Assembly (NCBI GenBank): GCA_937891785.1
Contig: CALAGN010000038.1
Span: 1 to 64,000, forward strand
Source: an uncultured Octadecabacter sp.
Lineage (GTDB): Bacteria; Pseudomonadota; Alphaproteobacteria; Rhodobacterales; Rhodobacteraceae
Reading direction: 5' to 3'
DNA: 64,000 nt
In this document: one piece after another, positions 25,848 through 34,301 of the stretch
Layout of the letters: every line of letters begins with the position of its first letter
How positions within the stretch are numbered: position 1 is the first letter of the stretch
Notes under the pieces: generated by a model
Seen by the model: the letters and a program-made list of their open reading frames with translations, nothing else
The model's database searches: none
Told to the model about the DNA's origin: nothing
Translations under genes and position numbers: made by a program

Positions 25848-26960
25848 TCAACCCGTTGATAATAGCATCATGGTTTCCCTTCCACGACCTGTGCGCACGC
25901 GATGATATCCGGCGAGTTCTGCATCAAGCGCGGGCACGCCGCTGTCGATCCATAGCACCGGTTGAGCGAGCCCTCTGAGTTTGTCCTCAGCTCCTAATAT
26001 GATGAGTCCGTCACGCCCCGCGCGTGTCAAGACGGCGGGACTGATCTGCTGGTTTCCACGTCCAATTAGGAACCCTTGTTGTCCGGTCACACCCAGCACG
26101 ATCCGCACCGGGGCGGTGGAAGTCAGCGCCTCAAGCTCTGCTGCGCCAAGATCGCGACCGATCACGGCACCATCGCGCATCGCATCAATCCCCAAGATCG
26201 TGGGTGTTTGCCCCGCCGCGCGCATGACGACGCCCGCGCTAGTGCCCGGCCCAATGACATAAAGTGTGTCTGGTTCCATCTGTTCGACGACTTCGGCTGC
26301 GGCCCCCGCGAGGGCGGTGCCCCAGTCGACCCGTGGCCCACCCTTGGCGGCTTGCATGCGGTTGCGCTGCACAGGAACGCGGGCGTGCCCATAAAGCACT
26401 GGCGCAATATGGCCCGCACGCAAGGCGGCCTCGTCAATGTCCATAACCTCGGCTTCGTCATTCCAGTCGATCCGATCGGGTGTTGTGTAGATGTCGGCTA
26501 TCAACCCACCAGCGGCTTCCGGCGTCACGGCGAACACACCGGAGTGCATTTTAACGCCACAAGGAATGCCCAAGGTCGCTTGGTTCGCGGCAAGAGCCGC
26601 ACAAACATCGCGCGCTGTTCCATCGCCCCCCGCAAAGACGATCAACTCGCAATTGCCCATCGCCGCGATAGCTGCGCGTGTGTCGCAGGCCGATCCATTC
26701 TGGTTGGCGATTTGGATCACCGACAGGTCCAGATTGATCCCGTTTGCCCAGTCCGCGCCTAGGTCGCCCGCAGCGACGGTCAACTCCGCACCCGGCACCC
26801 GATCGGCAAATCGCATTAAGGCACGGCACGCGCGCAAGCCCGCTTGCGGAACCGCGCCGCGTGCAAGCGCCTCGGACACGGTATCCGGCCCGTCGGTTCC
26901 CTTGAGCCCGACGCGCCCGCCCAATCCTGCGATGGGATTTACGATAAGTCCGATTTTCAT
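25848..26960 (-). CDS. AcoX-type ATP-NAD kinase family protein
   Basis: This 370-residue protein has an NAD kinase/diacylglycerol kinase-like fold: MKIGLIVNPIAGLGGRVGLKG at the N-terminus and the diagnostic GGDGTARD nucleotide motif near residue 110. The length and the GPGTSAGVV and LGIDAM segments match the AcoX group rather than housekeeping NadK. It would phosphorylate NAD, perhaps to supply NADPH-linked SDRs and the OYE here, though AcoX function is poorly defined. The start at 26960 follows AAAGG by five bases. It is divergent from the aldo/keto reductase-RidA gene with operator e between them. Confidence 0.82.
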   Translation of the reverse strand: MKIGLIVNPIAGLGGRVGLKGTDGPDTVSEALARGAVPQAGLRACRALMRFADRVPGAELTVAAGDLGADWANGINLDLSVIQIANQNGSACDTRAAIAAMGNCELIVFAGGDGTARDVCAALAANQATLGIPCGVKMHSGVFAVTPEAAGGLIADIYTTPDRIDWNDEAEVMDIDEAALRAGHIAPVLYGHARVPVQRNRMQAAKGGPRVDWGTALAGAAAEVVEQMEPDTLYVIGPGTSAGVVMRAAGQTPTILGIDAMRDGAVIGRDLGAAELEALTSTAPVRIVLGVTGQQGFLIGRGNQQISPAVLTRAGRDGLIILGAEDKLRGLAQPVLWIDSGVPALDAELAGYHRVRTGRGRETMMLLSTG

Positions 26961-27002
26961 ACACGCCTTTGCCATGTTCACTGCAAAGGTTCTTGCAGTG
27001 TA

Positions 27003-27031
27003 GTTCATTATCCGCACAGTTGTTCGCAAAA
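27003..27031. promoter_or_regulatory. IclR-type tripartite operator, site e
   Basis: GTTCATTATCCGCAC (27003-27017) is followed after four bases by GTTCGCAAAA (27022-27031). It lies in the 82-base gap between the divergent AcoX-type kinase (start 26960) and the AKR-RidA gene (start 27043), within 12 bases of the latter's start. This is among the cleanest third half-sites of the set. Confidence 0.7.
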
Positions 27032-27042
27032 TGGAGGATGAC

Positions 27043-28533
27043 ATGAGAATGACCGTGGAGAAAGCCAAGATTGGGCGTGGCGTGCCGCTTCATCGGCTCG
27101 TGACCGGACTGTGGCAGATGGCCGATCAGGAACGCGACGGGAAAGCGTTTGATCTGGACGGCGCCGCTGACGCGCTGGTGGAGTATGCCCGCGACGGTTT
27201 CGGCAGTTTTGATATGGCCGACCATTATGGCAGCGCCGAAATCGTTGCAGGCATGGCGCACAAGGCGATGCGAGAGGCGGGCGAGGAACCCCCAACGATC
27301 CTGACAAAATGGTGCCCCGAACCCGGTCCGATGGATGCGGGCACTGTGCGTAAGGGCGTCGAGACCGCTCTCAAGCGGCTCGATTTGCCCGTGATTGACG
27401 TGATGCAATTGCATTGGTGGCGCTACGAATCTCCGGAATACCTCACCGCGCTGGGGCACTTGATGCGGCTGCGGGAGGAAGGCCTGATCCGCGAGATCGG
27501 GTTAACGAATTTTGACGCGGCACATTTGCATCTGGTCGTGAAGGAAGGGATTGAAATCGCATCGAATCAGGCCTGTTTTTCGTTGCTGGATCGGCGAGCG
27601 GCGGGGGCGTTGAGCGCCGTGGCCAAGGTCAACAACGTAGCGATCCTTGCCTTTGGAACACTTTGTGGCGGGTTTCTTTCCGACAAATGGATCGGGCAGA
27701 ACGAACCTGCCCAGATCGCGGATTGGAGTCGGATGAAATACAAACGCTTCATTGATGCCAGCGGCGGCTGGGACCGCTTTCAGTCGCTCCTGACCGCAGT
27801 CGGTCGCGTTGCCAAGAAACACAGCGTGTCGGTCAGCAATGTGGCGACCGCATGGACCTTGGGTCATCCCGCCATCACCTCCACGATCATTGGCGCGCGC
27901 CTTGGAGAAGCAGAGCATCGCAACGACAACAAGCGCGCCTTGAACCTTGTGCTGGACGCGGACGATACCGCACAGATCAAGGCAGAACTGGCAGGGCTGA
28001 TATCAATCCCAGGGGATTGCGGTGATGAGTATCGTAAGCCTCCGTTCCTGACCGCGTCCGGCGATTTAAGCCATCATCTGAACGCCTTGCCGCCTGTCTT
28101 CCCCGTTGTGAGCAGCGCCGCGCGGCCCGAGCGCACCCGCGTCGAAAGTGGCTCGATCTGGGAGGAGAAAGCCGGTTTTTCCCGCGCTATGCGCAGTGGC
28201 AATCGTATCTCGGTGAGCGGTACAACTGCGACTGATCCTGCGGGCAAACCAATCGCACAGAGCGATGTTGCCGCACAGGCGATCTATGCTTTGGATAAGA
28301 TTTCTGCCGCAATCGAGGCCTTGGGCGGGAGCCTGAACGACGTAACGCGAACCCGGATCTATCTTCGCCACGAGGTCGACTGGGAAGCCGTCTCAGCCGT
28401 TCATGCCCGTTATTTTAAAGCGGTCCGCCCAGCCAATACCTTGATAGCGGGCATTGGCCTGATTGGCCCTTACGACGTTGAAATCGAAGCTGAGGCAGAT
28501 ATTTCCGACGTTCGAGTCGCGGGCGGGGATTGA
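27043..28533 (+). CDS. Aldo/keto reductase fused to a RidA (YjgF/L-PSP) domain
   Basis: This 496-residue protein has two parts. Residues 1 to about 340 are an aldo/keto reductase with the catalytic set Asp57 (FDMADHYGS), Tyr62, Lys89 (ILTKW) and His124 (MQLHWW). From about residue 370 to the end there is a RidA-like domain (NRISVSGTTATDPAG, QAIYALDKISAAIEALGGSLNDVTRTRIYL, GIGLIGPYDVEIEAEA). RidA proteins hydrolyse reactive imines and enamines; the fusion suggests coupling of imine release and reduction of the resulting carbonyl. The start at 27043 has GGAGGA five bases upstream; an ATG at 27031 is inside that region. It has operator e in front and operator f behind it. Confidence 0.87.
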   Translation: MRMTVEKAKIGRGVPLHRLVTGLWQMADQERDGKAFDLDGAADALVEYARDGFGSFDMADHYGSAEIVAGMAHKAMREAGEEPPTILTKWCPEPGPMDAGTVRKGVETALKRLDLPVIDVMQLHWWRYESPEYLTALGHLMRLREEGLIREIGLTNFDAAHLHLVVKEGIEIASNQACFSLLDRRAAGALSAVAKVNNVAILAFGTLCGGFLSDKWIGQNEPAQIADWSRMKYKRFIDASGGWDRFQSLLTAVGRVAKKHSVSVSNVATAWTLGHPAITSTIIGARLGEAEHRNDNKRALNLVLDADDTAQIKAELAGLISIPGDCGDEYRKPPFLTASGDLSHHLNALPPVFPVVSSAARPERTRVESGSIWEEKAGFSRAMRSGNRISVSGTTATDPAGKPIAQSDVAAQAIYALDKISAAIEALGGSLNDVTRTRIYLRHEVDWEAVSAVHARYFKAVRPANTLIAGIGLIGPYDVEIEAEADISDVRVAGGD

Positions 28534-28555
28534 CAGAATCTCCAAATCAATGGCC

Positions 28556-28584
28556 ATATGCGCACGAAAGTTCGCAATGCGCAC
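28556..28584. promoter_or_regulatory. IclR-type tripartite operator, site f (amino-acid importer operon)
   Basis: On the minus strand GTGCGCATTGCGAAC (28584-28570) is followed after four bases (TTTC) by GTGCGCATAT (28565-28556). The element lies 75 bases upstream of the importer binding-protein start (28660), in the gap after the AKR-RidA gene. Orientation is reversed relative to sites a, b, c and e, as at site d. Confidence 0.65.
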
Positions 28585-28659
28585 AATGCGCTGTTGCGAT
28601 CCTTTCCAGTCATGGCGCCCAGATCATCAAGGGTGCCGCCCAACTTTGGAGGAAAACGA

Positions 28660-29472
28660 ATGTTGAAACGCAGTTTCCTGGCCGCAGCCCTGTCCGGGCT
28701 CGCTATTGTGGCCACACCCTTTACCGCCGCCGAGGCGCGCTCACTGGATGAAGTTCTGTCCGAAGGCGTGCTGCGAGTGGGCATCAACCCCAACTTCCCG
28801 AATATGAGCACGCGCAATGACGCAGGCGAATGGGTCGGCTTTGATATCGACATCGCAACCGCGCTGGCCGAGGGGCTTGGCGTCGAAGTTGAGTGGGTTC
28901 CCACCGAAACAGCGCAGCGTGTGCCGTTCCTCGTTTCGGATCGCATCGACATTTCGTTGGGTGCGCTGACACGCAATGCAAGCCGGGCGATGCTGATCGA
29001 CTTTACCGTACCGCTTCACACCGAAGTTCTTGCCGTGCTGACAACCAGTGCAATCGAAGGCGACACTTGGGAAGATTTCAACACTGAGGGCATGACATTG
29101 GCCAACATGCGCGGCAACTGGACCGTTGGTTGGGCTGAAGAAAACATGCCCAACGTTGAAATCGAACTGGTCGACAGCATTGCCGATACGGTGCGTTTGG
29201 TCGCACAAGGTCGCGCCGATGCAATCGTCGAAAACATCGACTTCTTCATGTCCTTCACCGAGAACTATCCTGACGTTGATTGGCGTGTTGTGGAGAACCC
29301 GATCTTTGTGGCGTATTGCGCAATTGGCGTCGCCCAAGGAAATGAAGACCTGACCGAAGTCCTGAATGTGATCCTCTACAACCTGCATTCATCGGGAATG
29401 GTTAACGACACGTGGGAAGCCAACTATGGTTCGCCCATGCTGCGCGAAGTTGTTCCGAACCCTTACTTCTAA
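28660..29472 (+). CDS. Amino-acid ABC importer periplasmic binding protein (family 3)
   Basis: This 270-residue protein has a Sec signal peptide (MLKRSFLAAALSGLAIVATP, cleavage probably near AEA-RS) and a family 3 binding domain (LRVGINPNFPNMS, GEWVGFDIDIATALAEGLGVEVEWVP, TRNASRAMLIDFTVP, ADAIVENIDFFMSF). It should bind a polar amino acid or related compound for the permeases encoded downstream. GGAGGA lies seven bases before the ATG. First gene of a four-gene operon under operator f. Confidence 0.92.
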   Translation: MLKRSFLAAALSGLAIVATPFTAAEARSLDEVLSEGVLRVGINPNFPNMSTRNDAGEWVGFDIDIATALAEGLGVEVEWVPTETAQRVPFLVSDRIDISLGALTRNASRAMLIDFTVPLHTEVLAVLTTSAIEGDTWEDFNTEGMTLANMRGNWTVGWAEENMPNVEIELVDSIADTVRLVAQGRADAIVENIDFFMSFTENYPDVDWRVVENPIFVAYCAIGVAQGNEDLTEVLNVILYNLHSSGMVNDTWEANYGSPMLREVVPNPYF

Positions 29473-29486
29473 TCAACACTTACTTA

Positions 29487-29523
29487 CCGCCCCTGGCCAG
29501 ATGATTTTGTCGGGCTGGGGGCG
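29487..29523 (+). other. Intercistronic hairpin after the amino-acid binding-protein gene
   Basis: CCGCCCC (29487-29493) pairs with GGGGCGG (29517-29523); pairing continues inward through GGCC/GGGC-type pairs to about 12 bp with two wobbles. No T-run follows, so it is more likely a stabilising or attenuating structure that keeps binding protein in excess over the permease, as in the importer operon at 10.8 kb. Confidence 0.5.
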
Positions 29524-29544
29524 GGCAAGGTGCCCTGACAGACA

Positions 29545-30222
29545 ATGAACTATAACTTTCAATACGGCGTGGTCTGGGACAATTTCGGTGCCTTGATGGA
29601 GGGCGCTTGGCTGACATTTCAGCTGGGCGTTTTTGCTTTCGCGGGTGGTATCCTGATTGGGCTGTTGTGCGCGTCGATCAAGACCTATGGGCCTTGGCCG
29701 TTACGTCTGTTGGTTGATACCTACGTGGTGTTCATCACCAACACGCCCGCACTAATCCAGATATATTTTCTATATTTCGGCCTGCCAGAGCTTGGCGTGC
29801 GCTGGTCAAACGAGGCGTGTGTGCTGATCGGCCTTGTGCTGAATGCTGGCGCCTACTTGACCATGATCCTGCGTGCGGGCTTTTTGTCGGTCCGCAAGAA
29901 CGAACTTGAAGCAGGGCTTACGCTTGGCTTTTCGGTTGTTCAGCAAATCCGCTATATCATTGTGCCGCATATCGCCAAGGCGGTGTATCCCGCGCTTGCC
30001 AATTTCTTCATTGTTGTCCTCGTCATGGGCACATCCGTCGGCGCGTTGATCGGGGTCGATGAACTGACCGGACAGGCTATTAATCTTTCTTCGATCAATT
30101 ACCGCTGGCTTGAATACTTCTCGGTCGTGGCTGTGATCTATGTTGTCTTAACGTTCGTGGCATCTGTCGGGCTCGCGCTTTTGGGCCGGTGGGCATTCCG
30201 CGTACGGGTCAGGATATTCTGA
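29545..30222 (+). CDS. Polar amino-acid ABC importer permease (HisM/GlnP type), subunit 1
   Basis: This 225-residue inner-membrane protein has about five hydrophobic segments, the N-terminal motif LMEGAWLTFQLGVFAFAGG, DTYVVFITNTPALIQIYFLYFGLP, and the ATPase-coupling EAA loop (NELEAGLTLGFSVVQQIRYIIVPHIAKAV). This is the standard layout of polar amino-acid importers. The last base of its stop is the first base of the next permease's ATG (TGATG). It should dimerise with that permease. Confidence 0.92.
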   Translation: MNYNFQYGVVWDNFGALMEGAWLTFQLGVFAFAGGILIGLLCASIKTYGPWPLRLLVDTYVVFITNTPALIQIYFLYFGLPELGVRWSNEACVLIGLVLNAGAYLTMILRAGFLSVRKNELEAGLTLGFSVVQQIRYIIVPHIAKAVYPALANFFIVVLVMGTSVGALIGVDELTGQAINLSSINYRWLEYFSVVAVIYVVLTFVASVGLALLGRWAFRVRVRIF

Positions 30223-30935
30223 TGGAACGTATCCTTGAACAGATCCCGCGCTTTTTTACAGCCGATAACATGGCATTGCTGCTGCAATCGGCGGGCCTCA
30301 CTCTCGCGATGACAGTTGCGGGCTGCGTGATCGGTTTTGGGCTGGCCTTTGTTCTGGTCTATCTGCGTCAGACGCCGGGTCGGTGGGCCTTGCCATTACG
30401 GGTTATCTGCGTCGCCTATGTCGAAGTGTTCCGCCGCATCCCGTTCATCGTTGTAATCTATCTGGTATTATTCTTTATCCAGACCGTCGCAAGCAATGCG
30501 TCACTCTTTACGATCGCGGTCATTTCGATCTGTATCTATGCCATCGCTTACACGGCCGAGATCATCCGTGGCGGGCTTGAATCCGTGCCGCTGACGCAGA
30601 TGGAAGCCGCCCGTGCAATGAACTTTGGTCGCCTGCGCACGCTGGTCACAATCACCTTGCCCCAGGCTTGGCCCGTCATCCTGCCGCCCGCGATTGCGTT
30701 TGCAGTCAGTTTTATCAAGGACACTGCGCTGGTCAGCCAGATCGGCGTGTTCGAGCTGACGTTTCGCGGCAAGGAACTGAACAACCAAGGATACTCCGGC
30801 ATCCTCGTCTTTGGCACGATTGCCATGTGTTATTTTCTTATGTCCTTCCCGCTCAGCATGCTGGGCCAATATCTGGAGAAACGGCTTGCCACACCTCGCA
30901 GTGAACAATCTGCGCGCAAAATACGGCGCACTTGA
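30222..30935 (+). CDS. Polar amino-acid ABC importer permease, subunit 2
   Basis: This 237-residue inner-membrane protein shares the family pattern (LLQSAGLTLAMTVAGCVIGF, YVEVFRRIPFIVVIYLVLFFI, EAA loop VPLTQMEAARAMNFGRLRTLVTITLPQAW). ATG at 30222 overlaps the previous stop and is preferred over the in-frame GTG at 30189 inside the previous gene. The C-terminus overlaps the start of the ATPase gene by about 50 bases. Confidence 0.92.
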   Translation: MERILEQIPRFFTADNMALLLQSAGLTLAMTVAGCVIGFGLAFVLVYLRQTPGRWALPLRVICVAYVEVFRRIPFIVVIYLVLFFIQTVASNASLFTIAVISICIYAIAYTAEIIRGGLESVPLTQMEAARAMNFGRLRTLVTITLPQAWPVILPPAIAFAVSFIKDTALVSQIGVFELTFRGKELNNQGYSGILVFGTIAMCYFLMSFPLSMLGQYLEKRLATPRSEQSARKIRRT

Positions 30936-31623
30936 AGTTCTGAAAGGCGTCAGCTTTTCGATTGAAAAAGGGCAGGTTGTTGCCTTGGTCGGCCCGTCAG
31001 GGTCGGGAAAATCCACGGTTTTGCGCACGCTTGTGGGGTTGACGCCAGTGACGGGCGGCAATGTCACAATCCACGACGATAAGATTGATTATGCCAGTTC
31101 CGGTTCGCTGCGGCGCGCGCGTGATCAGATGGCAATTGTGTTTCAGCAATACAACCTGTTCCAGAACATGCGCATCATCGACAACGTGACCGTGGCACCA
31201 GTCAAGATCAAGAAACGCCCCAAGGACGAGGCCCGTGCCGATGCGGAACGACTTCTGGCGATGGTCGGGCTTGCGGACAAATTGAATGCCTTTCCAGATC
31301 AGCTTTCAGGCGGTCAGCAGCAACGTGTGGCGATTGCCCGTGCGTTGGCTTTGCACCCCGAGATACTATTGCTGGATGAAGTAACATCGGCACTCGATCC
31401 AGAACTGGTGAACGAAGTGCTGGACAGTATCCGCCAACTTGCGAAAGACGGTATGACGATGATTTTGGTAAGCCACGAAATGGCATTCGTTCGCGAGGTG
31501 GCTGACAAAGTTGTTTTCATGGACGGCGGCAGCGTGGTTGAGGAAGGGCTGCCCGAAGTTCTTTTCGATGCTCCCAAGACTGACCGCGCGCGCGAGTTTT
31601 TCGGCAAGATCCTGCGCCACTAA
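30886..31623 (+). CDS. Polar amino-acid ABC importer ATP-binding subunit
   Basis: This 245-residue ATPase of the HisP/GlnQ type has Walker A GPSGSGKST, the Q-loop VFQQYNLFQNM, signature LSGGQQQRVAIARAL, Walker B ILLLDEVTSALD and the H-loop SHEM. The start is probably the TTG at 30886 with GGAGAA five bases upstream; the GTG at 30901 (VNNLRAKYG) is the alternative. Either way it lies inside the end of the permease gene. It completes the importer operon and is the last gene of block 1. Confidence 0.9.
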   Translation: MPHLAVNNLRAKYGALEVLKGVSFSIEKGQVVALVGPSGSGKSTVLRTLVGLTPVTGGNVTIHDDKIDYASSGSLRRARDQMAIVFQQYNLFQNMRIIDNVTVAPVKIKKRPKDEARADAERLLAMVGLADKLNAFPDQLSGGQQQRVAIARALALHPEILLLDEVTSALDPELVNEVLDSIRQLAKDGMTMILVSHEMAFVREVADKVVFMDGGSVVEEGLPEVLFDAPKTDRAREFFGKILRH

Positions 31624-31852
31624 GAAGAGCCCTACGTCGAAGTCTCAGGCTGGCCGATCGAAAATATAGATGATGCACTCCGGCCTAGCATACAGCCGAG
31701 CTGACTGCGCAACCAAACTTGCGCCGGTTTGACTCGCGCTTAATAGCCTCATCTAAACTCTCAAAAGGTCCGACAGTATCGCGTTGTGCCACGGCACGGG
31801 CAATCGATGCTTTTCGCGAAGGCGTCGAGGGTCCTTGTCCGTCGATCACCAA
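31624..31852. other. Gap between the two catabolic blocks; no gene recognised
   Basis: Between the amino-acid importer operon and the block 2 terminator I find no conserved gene. A 66-residue minus-strand frame (31685-31885) starts inside the terminator stem and has no recognisable motif. No clear terminator for the plus-strand importer operon is visible here. Confidence 0.5.
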
Positions 31853-31887
31853 CAAAAAAGGGTGCCAGATCCTAAGATCCGGCACCC
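31853..31887 (-). terminator. Rho-independent terminator of the peptide-binding-protein gene
   Basis: Read on the minus strand, GGGTGCC (31887-31881) pairs with GGCACCC (31866-31860), with inner GATC/GATC pairing around a short loop, and a run of six T residues follows directly (31859-31854). It lies 33 bases behind the stop of the binding-protein gene at 31920, so that gene is probably a single transcript unit or the last gene of one. Confidence 0.85.
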
Positions 31888-31919
31888 AGCTATAGCAAGC
31901 GACAGGGAGAAATGCTTGC

Positions 31920-33473
31920 TTAGTTCAGTCCAGCGTTGAACAGGTAGACCTTTTCGTCGGGACGCGGTGACCAGTCGACCCGATTGCTGACACCATAGAA
32001 GTCTGGCTGGAAATAGAGGTGCAACCATGGACCATCGTCGTAGAAGACCTGCAGCATCTCGTTGACGATTTCGCGCGTTTCTTCTGCGCTTGTCGCCGCT
32101 GCGATGTCTGCCCAACGGTCGAACCAACGTGGATCATCCCAGTGGGTGTAGTTGGTGCCGGCATCGACGGCCGCCAGATCGGTCATGTCATAGAGTGGGC
32201 TCCAGAGCGCACCACCGGATCCGATGAAGTAGAGCGGACCAGCATTACGTTCGCGGATGATCGGGATGTAGACGCTCGACCATTCCATGATCTGCAAATC
32301 GACATCCAGACCTACGTCACCCAACATCTGGGCGATTGCCTGCACAACGTTGGCGTCGTTCAGGTAGCGGCCTTGGCCTGCCTGAAAGGCAATCGAGAAA
32401 CGGTTGCCGTCGTCGCCACGTGGCCAGCCAGCTGCGTCCAAAAGACGCTCGGCTTCTGCAGGATCATAGGGGTAAGGTTCGATATCAGGGTGCGCATTTT
32501 GCGGGTTCACGATACCGGTCATCCGCTCACACTCAAAGTTCAGGAGTTGGCTACAAATGCTTGGCACGTCAATTGCATATTGCAAGGCGCGACGCACAGC
32601 CGGGTCCTGAATGGCATCGCCACCGGGTTCCATCGCCATCGTGTCGCTGAGGTTAAAGCCCACATACATCCGGCGTGTGCCTTGGATAGGGTCAACTGAG
32701 GCGATGCCGCTGGCGTTGATCACATCCATCTGATCGGGAGCAACATTGGTGATGATGTCGATATTGCCGGCAATCAGTTCGGCCGAACGAGTCGACGCTT
32801 CGGGGATGATCCGCCAGACGATGCGGTCAAAGCCCACATCGGCACCTTCGACGGCTTCTAGCACAACTTCTGAGCCAGGACGCCAGTCAACCATTTGGTA
32901 TGGGCCTGAACCGATTGGATTGCGTGATGCCTCGTCAAGAGACATCGCTTCGTAGCTGTCTTTGCAGTGAATAAAGACTTCGGCGATCAGGCCGAACGCG
33001 ATCGGGTTTTTGGCACCGACGTTGATCTGCACGCGCAAATCATCAAGTGCTTCGGCACTTTGAAAATCAATCGAGCTGAAAACGAAACCGGGTGTGTTGC
33101 CGGTAAAGGCATTTTCAGGGTCCGCCGCGCGGTTGAACGAATAGGCGGCATCCTCGGCTGTCAGCGCCTCGCCGTCGTGGCAGGTCAGCCCTTCGTTCAG
33201 CGTATAGACATATGCCAGACCATCCTCTGAAATCTCCAAGGTGGTGGCAATATCAGGACTGGCGACACCGTCACCGCCCATCGAAAAGAGCGTCCCGAAA
33301 ACATGGCGCGCAATGTTGGAATTGTCCCGCGAAGAAATCGCGGAAGGATCCATTGTGTTGATATCCGCACTTAGCCCGACAATGATCGTGTCGTCGGCGG
33401 CCTGTCCAAAGGCCCCCGTTGTAAGCGCGATGCTGGCAGCGCCTGCTGCGAGCAAGTTGTATAGTCTTGGCAT
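31920..33473 (-). CDS. Peptide/opine-type ABC importer periplasmic binding protein (SBP family 5)
   Basis: This 517-residue family 5 binding protein (DppA/OppA-like) has a Sec signal (MPRLYNLLAAGAASIALTTG, cleavage near FGQ-AAD) and the domains expected: LSADINTMDPSAISSRDNSNI, YTLNEGLTCHDGEALTAEDAAYSFNR, QGTRRMYVGFNL and RRALQYAIDVPSI. Family 5 proteins bind peptides, opines, nickel or glutathione, so the ligand is open. Start at 33473 has AAAGGA six bases upstream. It is separated from its permease and ATPase genes by the GntR regulator gene and ends at a strong terminator. Confidence 0.92.
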   Translation of the reverse strand: MPRLYNLLAAGAASIALTTGAFGQAADDTIIVGLSADINTMDPSAISSRDNSNIARHVFGTLFSMGGDGVASPDIATTLEISEDGLAYVYTLNEGLTCHDGEALTAEDAAYSFNRAADPENAFTGNTPGFVFSSIDFQSAEALDDLRVQINVGAKNPIAFGLIAEVFIHCKDSYEAMSLDEASRNPIGSGPYQMVDWRPGSEVVLEAVEGADVGFDRIVWRIIPEASTRSAELIAGNIDIITNVAPDQMDVINASGIASVDPIQGTRRMYVGFNLSDTMAMEPGGDAIQDPAVRRALQYAIDVPSICSQLLNFECERMTGIVNPQNAHPDIEPYPYDPAEAERLLDAAGWPRGDDGNRFSIAFQAGQGRYLNDANVVQAIAQMLGDVGLDVDLQIMEWSSVYIPIIRERNAGPLYFIGSGGALWSPLYDMTDLAAVDAGTNYTHWDDPRWFDRWADIAAATSAEETREIVNEMLQVFYDDGPWLHLYFQPDFYGVSNRVDWSPRPDEKVYLFNAGLN

Positions 33474-33605
33474 TGGCTTTCCTTTCACCTGATGGATGGA
33501 CTTCGGCGAACTGTATTTCGTCTTTTATTGCTTTTGGTCAGTCCGGGTTTGGGTAGAACCGAAGCCATCGTCGGGCGGCAGCCGCCTAATGTCAGAGCTT
33601 CGGGG

Positions 33606-34301
33606 TCACGGGGTTTGCACGATGGTCGCCGGATCAAAGGCGGCCAGAATGCGTGTATGGTCAGAAATGAGCTTGATGGCGCGTTTGGCGTCGCCATCGG
33701 CGAGGGCCTGCACGATTGGCGGATGGTTTCCTGCAACCTCGGACAGGTTACGTTCGTCACGATTGCGCAGGGCCATGATCTGGTGAATGCGCAGGTAAAG
33801 GTTCTTCCATGACGCAAGAAGTAAGTCATGATCAGCCAAGCGGATCAGCGCGTGATGGAAGGCTTCATCTGCGGCGACGAGGGCTTCGAAATTGTCGGCT
33901 TCGGCGGCGGCGGTCATTTCATCGCAATGGGTCCGCAAGAGATCAAGGGACGCGCCATTTTCGAGAATGCGGCGCGCCGCCATAACTTCGAACACTTCGC
34001 GCAATGAATATGTCTCGGCGACCTCGCGTGCGGTCAGCGGTTTTACGCGCTTGCCCTTATAGGCAATGGTTTCCACCAGCCCGTCGTTTTCAAGAATCTG
34101 GATCGCCTCGCGAATGGGCGCGCGCGACACATTCATTTGCTCGGCGAGCGCTGTTTCAACAAGGCTGGCGCCGGGGCGGAGCCGCCCGCTTAGGATGGCA
34201 TTGCGCAGTCGGTCAGCCACCTGCACGCGCAAAGGCACATTCTCGATGGGCGCGATGTCGCTTGGCATGGCGTTGGAAACCGCCGGTTTAGAGATGGTCA
34301 T
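33606..34301 (-). CDS. GntR-family transcriptional regulator, FCD (FadR-like) subgroup
   Basis: This 231-residue regulator has an N-terminal winged helix (VADRLRNAILSGRLRPGASLVETALAEQMNVSRAPIREAIQILENDGLV, about 25-75) and an all-helical FCD ligand domain with metal-type positions (Asp in AADEAFHHALI, His in FHHAL, His in GNHPPIV, His in SDHTRIL). GGAGG lies nine bases before the ATG. It is the only regulator in block 2 and probably responds to a small organic acid. The TGTCGACAAT element upstream (34506) and at two other control regions suggests autoregulation plus control of the block. Confidence 0.9.
   Translation of the reverse strand: MTISKPAVSNAMPSDIAPIENVPLRVQVADRLRNAILSGRLRPGASLVETALAEQMNVSRAPIREAIQILENDGLVETIAYKGKRVKPLTAREVAETYSLREVFEVMAARRILENGASLDLLRTHCDEMTAAAEADNFEALVAADEAFHHALIRLADHDLLLASWKNLYLRIHQIMALRNRDERNLSEVAGNHPPIVQALADGDAKRAIKLISDHTRILAAFDPATIVQTP

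Noticed and set aside
31685-31885. 66-codon minus-strand reading frame between the blocks
   Set aside because: It starts inside the terminator stem of the neighbouring gene, has no convincing ribosome-binding site and no recognisable motif.
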